Part shown: piece after piece, positions 22,533 through 34,907 of the stretch | Position numbering within the stretch: position 1 is the first letter of the stretch | Layout: each line of letters begins with the position of its first letter | NCBI RefSeq assembly: GCF_032362555.1 | Contig: NC_083527.1 | Span: 3,100,001-3,164,000 of the forward strand | Length of the DNA stretch: 64,000 nucleotides | Direction of reading: 5' to 3' | From: Amyelois transitella | Lineage: Eukaryota > Arthropoda > Insecta > Lepidoptera > Pyralidae | Program-made: the position numbers and the translations under genes | Notes under the pieces: generated by a model | Database searches by the model: none | Seen by the model: only the letters and a program-made list of their open reading frames with translations | What the model was told of the DNA's origin: nothing

Positions 22533-25500
22533 CTAGTCTTCTGGCGGTTCGTCGTAACGCTTCTGGTGTGGGTAGAAAGGCGGTCCATAATCATCTTTTT
22601 TCCCATCTTTCGCCTGAGAAGGCAGGCCCATCCATTGAGGATACCAGTACAGACCCTAAAAAAACAAAAACATACAAAATAATTTTAATGCAAAAATTAT
22701 AGACGTTACTAACTTGATTTAAAATCTTACTGAAAGTGTCCAAACTTTACTCGTATATGTTCATAGTATTACCATTATAACGATATAAGTGTCAAAATAA
22801 ATTAAATGCGAATTTGTATGTGATTAAATGAGGATAACGTCAATTAGTGGTAACGCGATGGTAGGTACTAATGCAATTCAATACAAATGCACATTTACAT
22901 ACTTTGTCGACTTGTTCAAGTACAACTCGCTCTAACTCCACCGATTCGAAAAATGTGCATTAATAAAAGGATCAGATTTCTTAATCTTATTTATATTGGT
23001 GCCGTTAAATTGGCACCAATACAAATAAGAATAGAACATCTCTTTCCCATGGATGTCGTAAAAGGCGACTAAGGGATAGGCTTCTAAACTTGGAATTCTT
23101 TTAGGCGAGTTCCTATTCGAATATCAATTCTATCATTAAGCCTATCAGCTGAATATGGCCTATCAGTTTCTACATCGCAAGAGAAATATAGTGATTATAT
23201 GAATGAATTTCTTAATAGCGTTGGGAGCATATTTTATTTTTATTTTAATAACGTTTTGCTATGCCTTTGGGTTATGCATTACATTTTTTTTGGAAATATT
23301 GCCAGCTAATATTTAAGTCGCAATATGGCGAGGTTTGCTATACAGGATGACATTTAAAACAACTGCATCCTTTTAAACATAGACTATACCCATGCTTCTG
23401 AGCCGTTTGAGCCTATTTTTATTTAAATTAAACGTCGTCATTTTCACATTTAAAAAACCCTCAAAAACTACGTCACACGCTTTAATACAGACCAATACTA
23501 CAAAAAGAAATTAAAACTAAACATATAAATAAATGTCTGAAAAAGAAATTATTTTTCTAGTATCAAGATCAAGTAAAGTACAGAGTTGTCGAGATCGCTC
23601 AGCTGAATGAATTGTGTCGTTGACCTCTGAATCTTACGCGTCGCTTTTCCGCCGGCCGGGGCGATATGGCGTATTTAGGATCGTGGATTTTGATACTTTT
23701 ATTTTTATCGTACTTTCTGAAATATGAACCGATAATTTTCTTTTAACGTTTTTAAATATCCTTTAGATGACATTTGACAGTTAAATTTATGCAGTTGAAT
23801 TAGAAGTCACCCTGTATTTCTGGTCAAGATTTAAAAACAAGCATACCGGGCCTGCGTTGTTGCACGTCCACCGGTCGTCGTGCAAGTCCACGGTGTCCAG
23901 GTAACTCTTGCCCGCGATGGACCCGTAGTTGGGTGGGTATACGAAGAAACAACCGTTCAGCAAGTCTGCAAAAGAGAGAATTATCCTGATCTGATCATAG
24001 TTAGGAAGTTCGCGATTTGATCAAGGCTTAGGCTTTTTTTTCTATTCCTGTCAATATTGAGTCTTTCACATCACAATTTTCATCATAACAGTTTTTTTTT
24101 TAATTTTTTTCAATTATTTTTAGTTTCTATTTTTTTTTGTCAATTTATATATTAAATATGTTCAGTTATGAGTTTATGAAAGAAAGGAGAATTGTTTATT
24201 TGGTAGATAAACTAATAATAACGACCATAAAATAAAATGACCTATAAAATATGCACAAGAATGGTCCTCGCCCAGCATGTGTCGTGGCTAGGCCACACAG
24301 ATTACCCTAATCTCTGCTAAGCAATGATACATTTTCTACGAGTACCATCATTAAAAATATGAACAAAAATTATGGTGATACAACTTACAAGGTGTGGTGA
24401 TGTTGTCATCATCTTCATCCGGCTTGGGTGTGGGCTCCACGTACGGCGGCACCGGGTCTATTCCCGTGCCCGGATCTCCGGGAATTAAGAAGGGTCCTGT
24501 TTTTAAATAAAGATATAATTAATATAACGAAATTTTCGGTGTAGAGATGAATTCGTTAAAAAAATATTGATGTCTGCATGGTTACGAGTAAGTATTTTGC
24601 CTAAGAAGAAGTTGGTATGGTGATTTCTCTAAAGAGAAGTAGTGTTGATCAAGTCTATTGAACAACGTTATATATTGAACACTCGGTTCCGGTCCTTGAG
24701 TTTTATTGCCATCTTTAGTGAAGGTTTGTTATGAATTTACAAGAAAATTGTATAAACTTATTCATGTCTAAAATTACCTCCATAATGGTTGGTGTAATTC
24801 CACTCACAAACATGGTGGTCGCATACCAAAGGCGTATGTTTTTCTTTCGTATAGTAGGTTTGTCCGTTTGGTATCGTCTGAAACAAACACTAGCTTATAG
24901 ACCACTAAGAGACCATCTTAGAAATTCATAATAATTCTTCTGGCAATCCAGTTGCGGCCATTCTTGAACACACGGACTGTGACAACGATCCAGGAGAGCA
25001 AAAGATAATTGAAACTTGACCAGAAATAGTGTAGGTACCTGTTGTTATATATATTTTAAACGTTATAGTATAGGCACATTTGTATAGTAATAAAAGGAGC
25101 CTTAATATTATTTTAGGCGTTGGATTAAGTTTACTTTTTTAAAAATTGTTGCCAATAAATTTTTTAAATCTCTTTAATAAGCATTATGGCGAAGTAAGTA
25201 AATAATTTCTGATTAAGCTTTAAATGGACCAAATTTATGCTACCTATAGTATAATGGATGATAGTAAATCGCTAACTCCTATCTCTCTCATCAACAAAAG
25301 ATTGATTGGGTCCTTAAATATTTAAATAAGCCCGAAAATCCAATAAATTGAAATGCAAATAAAACCTACCAAAAGATAGTCGTGGTGTCTATACCGAAGA
25401 CCCTGGATGTTAAAGTCCAGGATGAAAGATCCGGAAGTGACGATGCAGGAGGCGGCCGTGAGAGGAGGCAGCTTGTACATGACCAAGCCACATTTGACGA

Positions 25501-28500
25501 TGGCTTTGGGCAAGGTTGTGACGTCCCTTTCTTGCTGGAGAAGCTTCTTGAATGGAAACCTTCGTAAAAAGCAAGTGTATTAGCATACGGGATAAGGCTT
25601 ATAGACTTGGGATTCTTATTTAAGGTGACGGGCTTGCAACCTATCACTACTTGAATCTTATCATAAAGACAAATAGCAGAACGTGGCCTATTAATCTTCA
25701 AGACTGTTAGCTCTGTCTTTCCGCAAGGAATATAAACTTGACCATACATATGTATGTATGATAATAAGCATACTAGCTACACGCCACGGCTTCGACCGTA
25801 CATAACATCTATAGATAATGTACAGTCTGTGTAATAGCATGTCAACACAACACAAATTCACCGCACATTCGCCTCAATAACTGCGTTATAGAGTTCCATG
25901 AAGGTTAACGCTTTGCTAATATTAGAAATAAGGTTTGTAACTTTGTTTGTTAGTGAGGGCTTATCTTCGGAGATATTGAACCGATCAAGAAAATTCTTTC
26001 AACGTTTTAACGGTACATTATCTGCGGGTATTATAGGATATGTATTTACCACGGGCCAAGCGGTGGCGGGTCACTAAAGGTACTACATGGCCCTGTACCC
26101 TGTGGGTGCCGCGGATTCTTGGCAACCCAACCCATCATAATGGTTCTTTATCATCTTACCTGAATATACAAACTCCTAAATGGCACTCCAGTCCATGAAG
26201 GAAGTTATCCGTCGGGAAAGAGATGCTGGGGTCGTCAAGGAGGTAGTACTTCTTTTCGTCGTGGTAATGAAGGAAGCCGAGGAAGACGAAGGACCGTTCC
26301 TTGCAGTACGGGGCGACCCCGCGGCCCATGTGATAGATGTCGCTGTACAACTCTGATAGAAAGATGTAGACGTTCTTCCCGCAGTAGTATTCTAGAATGG
26401 CATAATTATTTCAAATAAAAATGTGATATCACTCATATATGTACATTACCATCGTCATCACTATCCACTAAACCAAAAAAGAATAGGACCACTCCATCTC
26501 TTTCCCATGGATGTCGTAAAAGGCGACTAAGGGATAGGCTTACAAACTTGGGATTCATATTTTTGGGCGATGGGCCAGCAACCTGTCACTGTTTGAATCT
26601 CTATTCTTCCATTAAGCAAAATAGCTGAACGTGGCCATTCAGTCTTTTCAAGACTGTTGGCTCTGTCTACCCCGCAAGGGATATATATGGACGTGACCAT
26701 ATGTCTGTATGTATGTAAAAATGTGATAAGGAAAAATTGTAAAGTAAAAGGAGATATAGTGACAGGAAAAGAAAAGGTATTGCTAAACGATGAAAACAGG
26801 TTGAGTTAGCAAGTTACAAGGAGAGTGTGTATGGGAAGGTTACAGAGAGAACGAACTGGATCAAATGAGGGACGTCCTGGTGAAAGGAAAGGTCAAGAGT
26901 ACCTACCCTACTACGCCGAATTTGCATGAAGAGAGTAATGAATGTGGACGAAGCTAAAAAAGTATGCCTCTAAAATCTTGAGTCTAATAAAACCAGCGTG
27001 TGTAAATAAAATTTTACGTGCTGTAAAAAATTACCAAATAAAAAGTATTTAGTCAAATTTAGATTCTAAAACCCAATCTCCACTACATCCACAATAAGAA
27101 CAGTTTAAGGAATTAACCCTCTGCTAGAAATCACACGGAGAGGCTATTATTTGTTGTTCTCCTCATATTTTATTTCAAAGGGCGTTTTCGTTTACCGCTG
27201 TATCTATCTTAGCCGTTTCATAGAGGCGTGGTGATTTTGTTGATGAAGAGGTGTATGTATATCCATCTCCTGCTGACCTTGGCTCATGTAGAATTCCATG
27301 GGAACTGGCCCAGTGTACGTGGCCTTCCTCTCAGCAGCTATAGAGTTGTGGTTCTCGTACATCGTCAGCATGTTATCGATTACGTCGTCCAAGGTGATGA
27401 GAAGAACCTATAACATGTCAAAATATTGAAGCTTTTGTTCACTCGTTTTGTTCGAATTTTTCTCGTGGAAGACTCACAAAGTGCTTCAGGATTTGTCAAA
27501 AATACCTACAAATAATCTTTGACCAAGGGACCACTCGAATGTCATCTCTTCTATTCTGTTTTCAATATTTATTTTCAACCAATCACAGATAAGTTTGAAA
27601 TTAACAAAAACATCCCTAATGCAATAAGAGCTCTATGTAAAATTTGAATGTACGGAGACATAGGTAAGGCTCAGTTCAGAGTTTACCTTTAATTCCTGGA
27701 TATGAAGTTTTATAAATCGTCCCAAATGGTCGGTGGCAATGTGAACTCGTTCGTTGATTAGATACTGAAAAATAATAAATGAACATTTAACACTTACACA
27801 TACTTAAACGAAAAGTAGTAAGCGTACGCATTTCTTTAAAAAACTCACTTATATAACGTCATAGATAGAACTAACAGCGTAGGTACCTGAATTTTAAATT
27901 TTCCGTCCGAAACGAAAGTCCTTGTTTCTCTAAGAGAGAGAGAGAGAAGAATTATGGATAACCGATGGCCAGCCATTTTGCTAAGGACTAACAGACTTTT
28001 TGATTTGTTTCTTGATCCACTTTTAACAAAAATGTTGCCTTACCTGGTCTTCGGCAGTCTTTATACGCAGCATTTCGTTTTGATACAACCACAAGTTGTC
28101 CAGTTTATCCGTGGGGTCGTGACCGTAGATCTCAAACGCGTCGATGATCATAGCCAGGGTGAGGTTCTGGTTGGGCTCCAAGCAACATGGGTGGTTCCGT
28201 ATGTTGTAAGCCTGGTAGAAGAAGAGATATTTGGAGAGATAACTGTCTTTTTGAAATAAATGCTAGGAAACTGATCTCGAAAATGATCTGGGAGTGTCCC
28301 CGCCAAGACGAGCCAAGCAAGTCGCAAATAGCAGATAAATATTTTTAAAATGAATATTTAACTTAGGTTAACTGATAAAATAGTCTGCAGTTTTCAGAGT
28401 AACGTCAGTTCAGTAAAAATATGCCCAATTAATTTGCCTGTAGGTGTTGATTACAAAGATTGTTAGTTTTACCGTGGGTAGTTGTGCCGTGTGGTTCTCC

Positions 28501-28911
28501 CTACTAAAGAATAGGACTACTTAATTTCTTTCCCGTGGATGTTGTAAAAGGCGACTAAGTGATAAGCTAATACACTTAGGATTCTTGTAGGCGATGGGCT
28601 AGCAACCTGCCACTATTTGATTCTCAATTCCATTATAAAGCCATACAGCTGAACGGGGCCTTTCAATCTTTTCGAGATTTCTGGCTCTGTCAACCCCGCA
28701 TAGGATAAAGACGTGGTAATATGTATGTTAGTTTTAGTGTGTTAGTTAAACGTGGCCTGTCAGTTCTTTCGAGACTGTTGATTCTGTCTACCCCGTAAGG
28801 GATAAAGACGTGATTATATATATAAAACATAGGTACATAGGTACTTACAGTTATATGAACCCAGCCGAGACATAATGCAAGCAGAACGCATGCTTGTATG
28901 AATGCGTCCAT
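22533..28911 (-). CDS. Secreted protein of unknown function, paralogue A, 10 exons
   Basis: I do not recognise the family. Exons on the minus strand: 28911-28849, 28211-28044, 27764-27687, 27407-27278, 26391-26160, 25559-25370, 24877-24778, 24496-24389, 23965-23847, 22655-22533. Phases close to 436 residues. Exon 1 is exactly a signal peptide (MDAFIQACVLLALCLGWVHI) followed by NIRNHPCC. Other marks: DAFEIYGHDPTDKLD, HIATDHLGRFI, YCGKNVYIFLSELYSDIY, LECHLGVCIFR, SGSFILDFNIQGLRYRHHDY, CDHHVCEW, an acidic Pro-rich linker, PPNYGSIAGKSYLD, and GLYWYPQWMG near the C-terminus. Many paired cysteines and no transmembrane segment after the signal suggest an extracellular protein. Paralogue B (34908-42012, +) shares every intron position. 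Six introns hold repeats; the coding frame is intact. Confidence 0.85.
23010..23196 (+). repeat. SINE-like element, diverged
   Basis: CATGGATGTCGTAAAAGGCG, then a diverged GAATATGGCCTATCAG block and a decayed tail. In the last intron of gene A, antisense to it. Confidence 0.65.
25575..25759 (+). repeat. SINE-like element, 5'-truncated
   Basis: TTAGACTTGGGATTC-like block, AACGTGGCCTATTAATC, and the tail ACTTGACCATACATATGTAT. Intron 5 of gene A, starting about 15 bases upstream (on the mRNA) of the exon ending at 25559. Confidence 0.65.
26468..26717 (+). repeat. SINE-like element, near full length
   Basis: AAGAATAGGACCACTCCATC through AGTCTTTTCAAGACTGTTGG to a (TATG) tail. A 5'-truncated LINE remnant (about 26905-26970, same type as 50131-50262) lies downstream. 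Intron 4 of gene A. Confidence 0.8.
28484..28822 (+). repeat. Two adjacent SINE-like copies
   Basis: A near full-length copy (28484-28728, starting GTGCCGTGTGGTTC) is followed by a partial copy (28745-28822) containing CCCCGTAAGGGATAAAGACG. Both lie in intron 1 of gene A, within 30 bases of the signal-peptide exon donor. Confidence 0.75.
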
Positions 28912-29271
28912 TTTTCCCGGGCTGAAGGCGCGAAAACGCCAGTTATTTTTAATTGGAATTGTTATTAATTGGTTTTTTGTTATCAACAACAAATACTGTT
29001 TTGTAGATACAATTTATTTCTTGCGTCTTTGCCTCTATTTTTTAGAGCACAGAGTATTTTTTATGATCATCGATGTTTCGTTATGGTTACTCTTCAAACT
29101 CTGTTTTGTAATAAGTATATGACTTGTAGCCTGATTTTTTATTTATTTACTTATTTTTCATTTATCTATTACAACGTGTTATTATAGGCTTATCCCAAAG
29201 AAACATCGCGTAAGTAATTATATAAAAATATACCTCGTTTGTGAATTTCGCTAGTCTTTTTTTTTTTTTGG

Positions 29272-29401
29272 ACAAATTACACAGATTGAGTTAGCCTCGA
29301 ATATTTGAATTGAAATTGAAATTTGAGTATTTGAATTAAGATCTCAGTATCAAGTCTTGAGTTTATTTTGAGGCTAATTCGATTTGTGTAAATTATATCA
29401 G
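29272..29401. repeat. Inverted-repeat fragment
   Basis: ATTACACAGATTGAGTTAGC (left) and the complement of GCTAATTCGATTTGTGTAAA (right) face each other about 80 bases apart. Probably a MITE or fold-back; no coding capacity. Confidence 0.5.
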
Positions 29402-29426
29402 GTATATGTTTATTTATTTATACATA

Positions 29427-29622
29427 CATACACATTATCTCGTCCTCATCTCTAAAGGGGTAGACAGAGCCAATAGTTTCGTAAAGACTGAAAGATCACG
29501 TTTAATTGAGATTGAAATAGTGGCGGGTTTGCTAGCTTATCGCCTTAAAGTAGAATCCCAAGTTAGTCTTTTTCTTAGTCGCTTTTCTATTAAAGTACCG
29601 GGCACCACACGGCAATTTATAG
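29427..29622 (-). repeat. SINE-like element
   Basis: CATACACATTATCTCGTCCT, GGGGTAGACAGAGCCAATAG, and an end resembling GGGCACCACACGGCA; internally deleted. Between gene A and VGAT. Confidence 0.7.
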
Positions 29623-30745
29623 CGTGGATCTAAGCCCACTTTAGGTCAATAAGTCGCTTTACTACGGAGGCAGTTTCTGGGTTAGTGTCTAATAAAACAA
29701 AAATATCGCATAACACTTTATATTATTTAAAATACACACCTAGAATTGTTCATTTCATCACAATACATGTATTTATTTATACAATATTATTGCAGTTGGA
29801 TACATTTCTAAATATGTTCAAAAACTGGCGTTGATCGAAACTTACATGCACAAACATTGTTTACACTTTTTTTTCATTTTAATGGGACCTTATAAAGTCA
29901 TTCAAATTATTGTCTTTCGTAAATTATACAAATATCTAAATGAGTTTCTACAAAAATTTACTTTTTGTGTGCAAGTTTTTACAATCACACGAGAAATCTA
30001 TTTGCTATGCGTGATTTAATATGTGAATTATGATAAGTATATTTGATATTTCAAGTCAGTCAGTACACTGTCCACTTTCGAAGGATCTCATCGTCGGGGG
30101 CCGATTTTGGATGCAGTACATCATCAGGTTATACGTACTTTTCGTCATAATAAATGTATTATTTTATCAACATGTAGTCAGAAGTCTGGTAAATTTCAGC
30201 TCAATCGGTTAAAGATTTCTGCTTCAAATTCAGTTGTAAGATTCCACCCGTACAAACATATTTACATTGCAAGTTGTATTAAAGCTGATAATAAAATTTA
30301 GGTTAGACTCAATGATGACAAAATTTTATTTAATGGCACCGTATCAATCATTACTAATACATTAAGCTGTACTATTTGTCTGCTTACAACAACAGAGTGT
30401 GAAAACGGTACTCATATAAATATGAAGAGAGAGAATGTTCCTTCTTACATGTGATATGTAAATTTTAACATATAGCTTACGGCATTTTATAAACATCTGT
30501 AAAGAAAATTTGGATTAACAATCAAAAGATATGTATTTTTTTACTTTATATTTACGTCGTATTCTATGGTACCAGCTTAAAAAATAAAAACAACAATCCA
30601 ATAATCCAAAATTATGTGTTACAGAGTTTTGTATACGACATTATTTTCACACACATGCCATCTCTCCATCACCTATAAATATTGTTACTAATCTATATAA
30701 CATGTATTATTATCCTATATTCAACAACAATATTATGTTTCGAAA

Positions 30746-31312
30746 TGGAAGACATTATTATATTTTAGGTATACATTACAATTTTATCACAATAAAACAA
30801 CTAAATTTGTTAATTATTGTAATTTTTTTCATAAACATGTTATTGTCAAAATTCAAGGGAATATATTATTTGTACAGTTCACAAAAATCAAAATGTAATG
30901 AATGTACCTATAGCAATAAATATTATTTTCTCGGTTTTATGAAAAATGCTTATTTTTATAATAATATGTATGTATAAACATGTCTCAAACATTACGCAAT
31001 GTTATATCTTTTTAGCAAAAGCAAAAGTCTATTCGACATAGCTATCATATTTTAATTGGAAGACTTCGTTGTTATAACTCCAAAAAGTAAATAGGTATTC
31101 ATCTTGGAAGACATTGATTTTATATAATTTTATATTTAAATTTGTATAAATATTCGCAATAAGCTATTTTACTAATAAAAATGTATACATACATTATGGA
31201 AGACATATTTTCTATACTAAAATCATCTTCATTCATCAAAAAACTATATGTATTGTATATAGCCTTATAAACTAGTCATGACTTGCAAGAAAATAAATAA
31301 CCCACGGAAGAC
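30746..31312 (-). promoter_or_regulatory. Cluster of five miR-7 seed matches in the VGAT 3' UTR
   Basis: On the VGAT mRNA strand GTCTTCCA occurs at 31204-31197, 31112-31105, 31064-31057 and 30753-30746, and GTCTTCC with a non-A1 base at 31312-31306. Insect miR-7 begins UGGAAGAC, so these are four 8-mer and one 7-mer-m8 seed sites. At 31105 the plus strand continues ATTGATTTT, resembling miR-7 nucleotides 9-18 (extra 3' pairing). At 31057 it continues TTCGTTGTT, resembling the miR-7 3' end. Confidence 0.7.
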
Positions 31313-31416
31313 GATAACTTTTAATTTGCAACAAAGCCGCTGTGTGCGACAATCCATATGAACGAAGTTTGTATTAATCTAAAAATAGTTCAACAATGAC
31401 CTATAACTACCATAAA

Positions 31417-33969
31417 TTAGAAGGGTAAGCCTATCTTAAACGCTTTTATGAGAGCAGAGCCAGAATCGTACATACCTATAATTCCGAACAAAACTCCAAG
31501 ACCTATGATGAAGTAGTCGTAAGCAATGGTGGAACTCTCAAGTTGGCTACCCTTCAATTTCAAATGGAAATACGCAGGCCAGATGAAGCTTAACATAGTA
31601 CCAGTGAAACTACCGATAAAGCCCATCAGTATAGCGAAATGGGGAATAAATATAGCCATCAAAACTGTAAACATTATCACACCGAGTCTCCAAGCAAGAC
31701 CCCACACTTTTAACTCTCCATCAAGCGCGTAGATGACAGGAAACAATGTCTTGGGTTTACCCCTAAAGAGAGCGCGTTCTAGCAAATCACATGCGGCGTA
31801 ATACGGCAGAGGGTAACTCAGCACAGCTTTGACTACGAGGAAAAAATTCACAAGTCCCTTGAAACCAGCAGATCGCAGATTATTAGTTATCACTTGCTGA
31901 GTATCATTTTGGAATGTCAAAAAGCAAAGGTATCCAAAGATGGATTTGAAGGCTGCTGCCGCAATATGGGACCAATCCAACATCCACTCGAATTTAGAGC
32001 GATCTTCCATGTTTCCTTCGAGAGTGGGCAAGAAAATCTGAGACGTGTAAGAGAATACGATAACTCCTAAACTGATGGGAAAGTTTTCGAAGTCTAAACT
32101 CCATTTGACTTTACCCCAGCCCCATTCACCGATGTAGAGAATACAGTAGCCAAGCACAATAGCGTTTATTATCAAGTGACTCATAGTGCACCAAAAGGAC
32201 AGCATACTGACACTTTTAAGAGACTTCAAGAACGCTAGTGGAAGAAGAAATATTCCTGTGAGCATCATCCATGATCGCGTATCAATGGAACCATCAGGAA
32301 AGGTTCCGATCATAAGGTCTCCACAGACAACGACATAAAGGATGCAAGTCATGAGAAGTTCAATGATTTGGGCTATATTGACAATACGTGCACCATATTT
32401 TCTGCCAAAGCATTCTTTGGCAATGCTTACATAGGAATCGCGCACTCTTACGCGTTGTCCTGTTACTGGATCGTCTTCGTACAGGCATTCAACCAGTATT
32501 TTTCCGGTGTAGCAACAGATGTGTGCTATACCAATCATAGCCGCGATGGCCCAGTAGCCTCCTTGAAGTACTGCAAATGGTAGAGATACCACGAACATTC
32601 CCTGGAGTAGAAGTACCATTAATCATTATTGAAAATGTTTCAAGAGGCTTTGAAGACGTTTAACACATTACCTTATTATTCGACTTTATAAAATTGGTTT
32701 CTATTCAAAAAGTTCTCACCTGAATAGCATTGGTTACATTCCATGCAGCTTGAAACTCGTTGATTTTTGCTCCAGGTTTGCCTCCGCCCTCTTCAAAACC
32801 CCCTTCTTCAGAAGAAGCGTAAAAATCAACGCTTTGCATACTCTGGGTCCTGAAATAATTGAAAAAGCCCTTCATATGCCAACTAATAATCAATGCCAAC
32901 TAAATCTCAAAGCCATCAACTACCATAATTTATTTTTAATACAAAATTAAAAGTCAGTTTATCTTTTTATCGTATTTGTAAGTAGACAATAACTAAAGGC
33001 AGATTTTTAAAAAGGCATCTGTCATGGATTTGGACTGCCATCCAGGGCCATCCAGTGGCGAAGAGTAACTCGAGAAAATTTTGTGCCATTTGCAGCCACC
33101 TACACAAGTACGCACCAAAACGCAATCAATGCAACTTTATATATTTACCTTGGAGCTCCATCTTGCTGAGGATACGTGTTCTGGTAGCTCGTGAAGGAGT
33201 CTTCAGCCTGCAGGTTTCCACTGAGGAATGGGTTGGTAGGATTGGTTGATTGGTACGTCGGGGACGTAGTTTCGTTCATAGTGGATAGCTCGCAGCTCTC
33301 GCCCATGTTATCTGTCACGGGAATAAGTTTTTGAGTGTACTTGTACATGTAAAGCCATCAACAGAATACTTTCACTGATGGGGTAGACAGAGCTAACAAT
33401 CCTGAAAAGACTGATAGGCCACGTTCAGCTGCTAGGCTTAATGATAGAATTGAGATTCAAATAGTGGCAGGTTGCTAGCCCATCGCCTAAAAGATGAATC
33501 TGAAATCAGCTGTTAGACCTCAAATGTGTCAAATATAAAATTATGATACATACATTATCATTCAAAATTTTAAATGAATAAAATTGTTGAGCCTATCTGC
33601 CATCCGGCATCAAAATATTTGGTGTTAGATTTGGGTTATTTTTTAAAAGGTACATAATTTTAAGATATTTGATAGATAAATGGCAATAAGGTGAAAAACA
33701 AAAGAAGTGAATTGGCGAAAAGTTATTGATCGCCATTGTTTTTGGCCCTGTTACAATTCACCTATCGATTATATTTTAGTACCACGTTGAAAAAATTCTC
33801 TTTTGTAGTTCATGCAGTATTTTAACTTACCGAGATTCGCAAATCGGACATTCTGTGGGGGTCGAGGGGGAGGTCCAGGCTTATCTGGTATCTGCTGGCG
33901 AACTGTCTGCATCGCCACGTCCAGGGCATTCTTGAACGGAGGCAGTTTGAACCGATTTAGGTTTATCAT
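31417..33969 (-). CDS. VGAT: VGAT, vesicular inhibitory amino acid (GABA/glycine) transporter
   Basis: Loads GABA into synaptic vesicles in exchange for protons (SLC32 family, unc-47 orthologue). Four exons on the minus strand: 33969-33831, 33311-33149, 32849-32720, 32601-31417; 538 residues, phases exact. The cytosolic N-terminal 130 residues carry acidic, Gly-rich sequence (SSEEGGFEEGGGKPG). The core starts at INEFQAAWNVTNAIQGMFVV and SLPFAVLQGGYWAI, the family signature, followed by about ten hydrophobic helices, all but the first part in the large last exon. ECLYEDDPVTGQRVRVRDSY and IFLPTLEGNMEDRSKFEWML are hallmark VGAT segments. It lies between the two secreted-protein paralogues and shares a divergent 940-base upstream region with gene B. 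Part of exon 2 has been copied to 36015-36154. The 3' UTR carries five miR-7 seed matches. Confidence 0.96.
33376..33500 (-). repeat. SINE-like element, truncated at both ends
   Basis: Starts abruptly at GGGGTAGACAGAGCTAAC with no (CATA)n tail, and ends after GCCCATCGCCTAAAAG. In VGAT intron 1, just upstream (on the mRNA) of exon 2; its edge is involved in the exon duplication at 36015. Confidence 0.75.
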
Positions 33970-34907
33970 TTTTACTGCTTTTATTTCTTTATTTTCTTCA
34001 AGAAATTTCTAATCAATCTTTATTGAACTTTTATTGACGATATGTTATAATATTTTTCATTTATCTATCACTCAAATTGACGTCAACGGGAAGACATGAT
34101 TTGCTTAATACAATTTATCCTATTTCTAATAATAAATTTGCTTAATTTTTATAATTTTGGAAGACTTCTTTACACTACACTATAACAATGTGGAATTACA
34201 TTATGTTAATAAATTTTATAGCTTCCCGAGCAGCCATCTTCCCGAATTCACTGTTCCATCTTTGAATTTGAATTCGATTCTTTTGTTTCTTTTTTCACGT
34301 TAACACTTTATTGTTCACTTTTACGGCTTATATTTGGTGCGGGGTTTGTTTTTTGTGGGTTTTAACCATTTTAAATATGGTTTTCTTTGACCGATGGCTG
34401 CTCGGTGAGATTTTCGCGAGAGTGTGGGGCGGGGATGGGTTGAAACTGTGCGCAGGGTGCGCGGTGTCCCCGATCGATACAAACTAACTTTGAAGGACAA
34501 TTTTGTTATGATTAAGTTGCTCATTCTTTTTTTAAATTATCAATCAAATATAGCTTTTGTTTATCTGCATGATTTAATATGGTTAAGTTTTGCGTAAATG
34601 TAAACTGAATCAATTGAAATACAATTTTTTTATCAGGTGGCGTAATCCGTCACGTAACTTTAGATTTCAGCTTTAACTTTATAGTAACATAGAGTTCTAA
34701 AAAAATTAATATAACGTACATTGAGGTAATATTATAACCAGAATAAATGTAAAAAATAATAGTTTTAATTATAATCACCTCCGGGGCAAAAAAATAGTGT
34801 ATTTTCTTCATTAATTTTATCAAATGTTACATAGAAATGTATCGAGCAATTAAAAATAATTGCTTGTTAAGCAATATAGAATTTTTCAGTTAAGCCCCGT
34901 TACCAGC
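33970..34907. promoter_or_regulatory. Divergent VGAT / gene B upstream region
   Basis: 938 bases between two start codons. A GC-richer block at 34,390-34,480 (GTGTGGGGCGGGGATGGG) is the likeliest VGAT promoter side. Two more GGAAGAC strings (34,088-34,095 and 34,158-34,165) lie here, in the same sense as the 3' UTR miR-7 matches. No gene; the small open frames look like chance. Confidence 0.4.

Larger units (their letters stand above)
28912..31416. other. Gene A upstream region and VGAT 3' UTR
   Basis: Gene-free 2.5 kb. The first part (to about 29.7 kb) is the gene A promoter side with two repeats. The rest reads as a very AT-rich 3' UTR of VGAT on the minus strand. A minus-strand polyadenylation signal (TTTATT on plus at 30325-30330) would give a UTR of about 1.1 kb. 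Confidence 0.45.

Noticed and set aside
22290-22682. 130-codon plus-strand frame
   Set aside because: It overlaps the last exon of gene A on the other strand and has no recognisable protein sequence.
34321-34524. 67-codon minus-strand frame upstream of VGAT
   Set aside because: Lies in the promoter region; composition and sequence do not suggest a protein.
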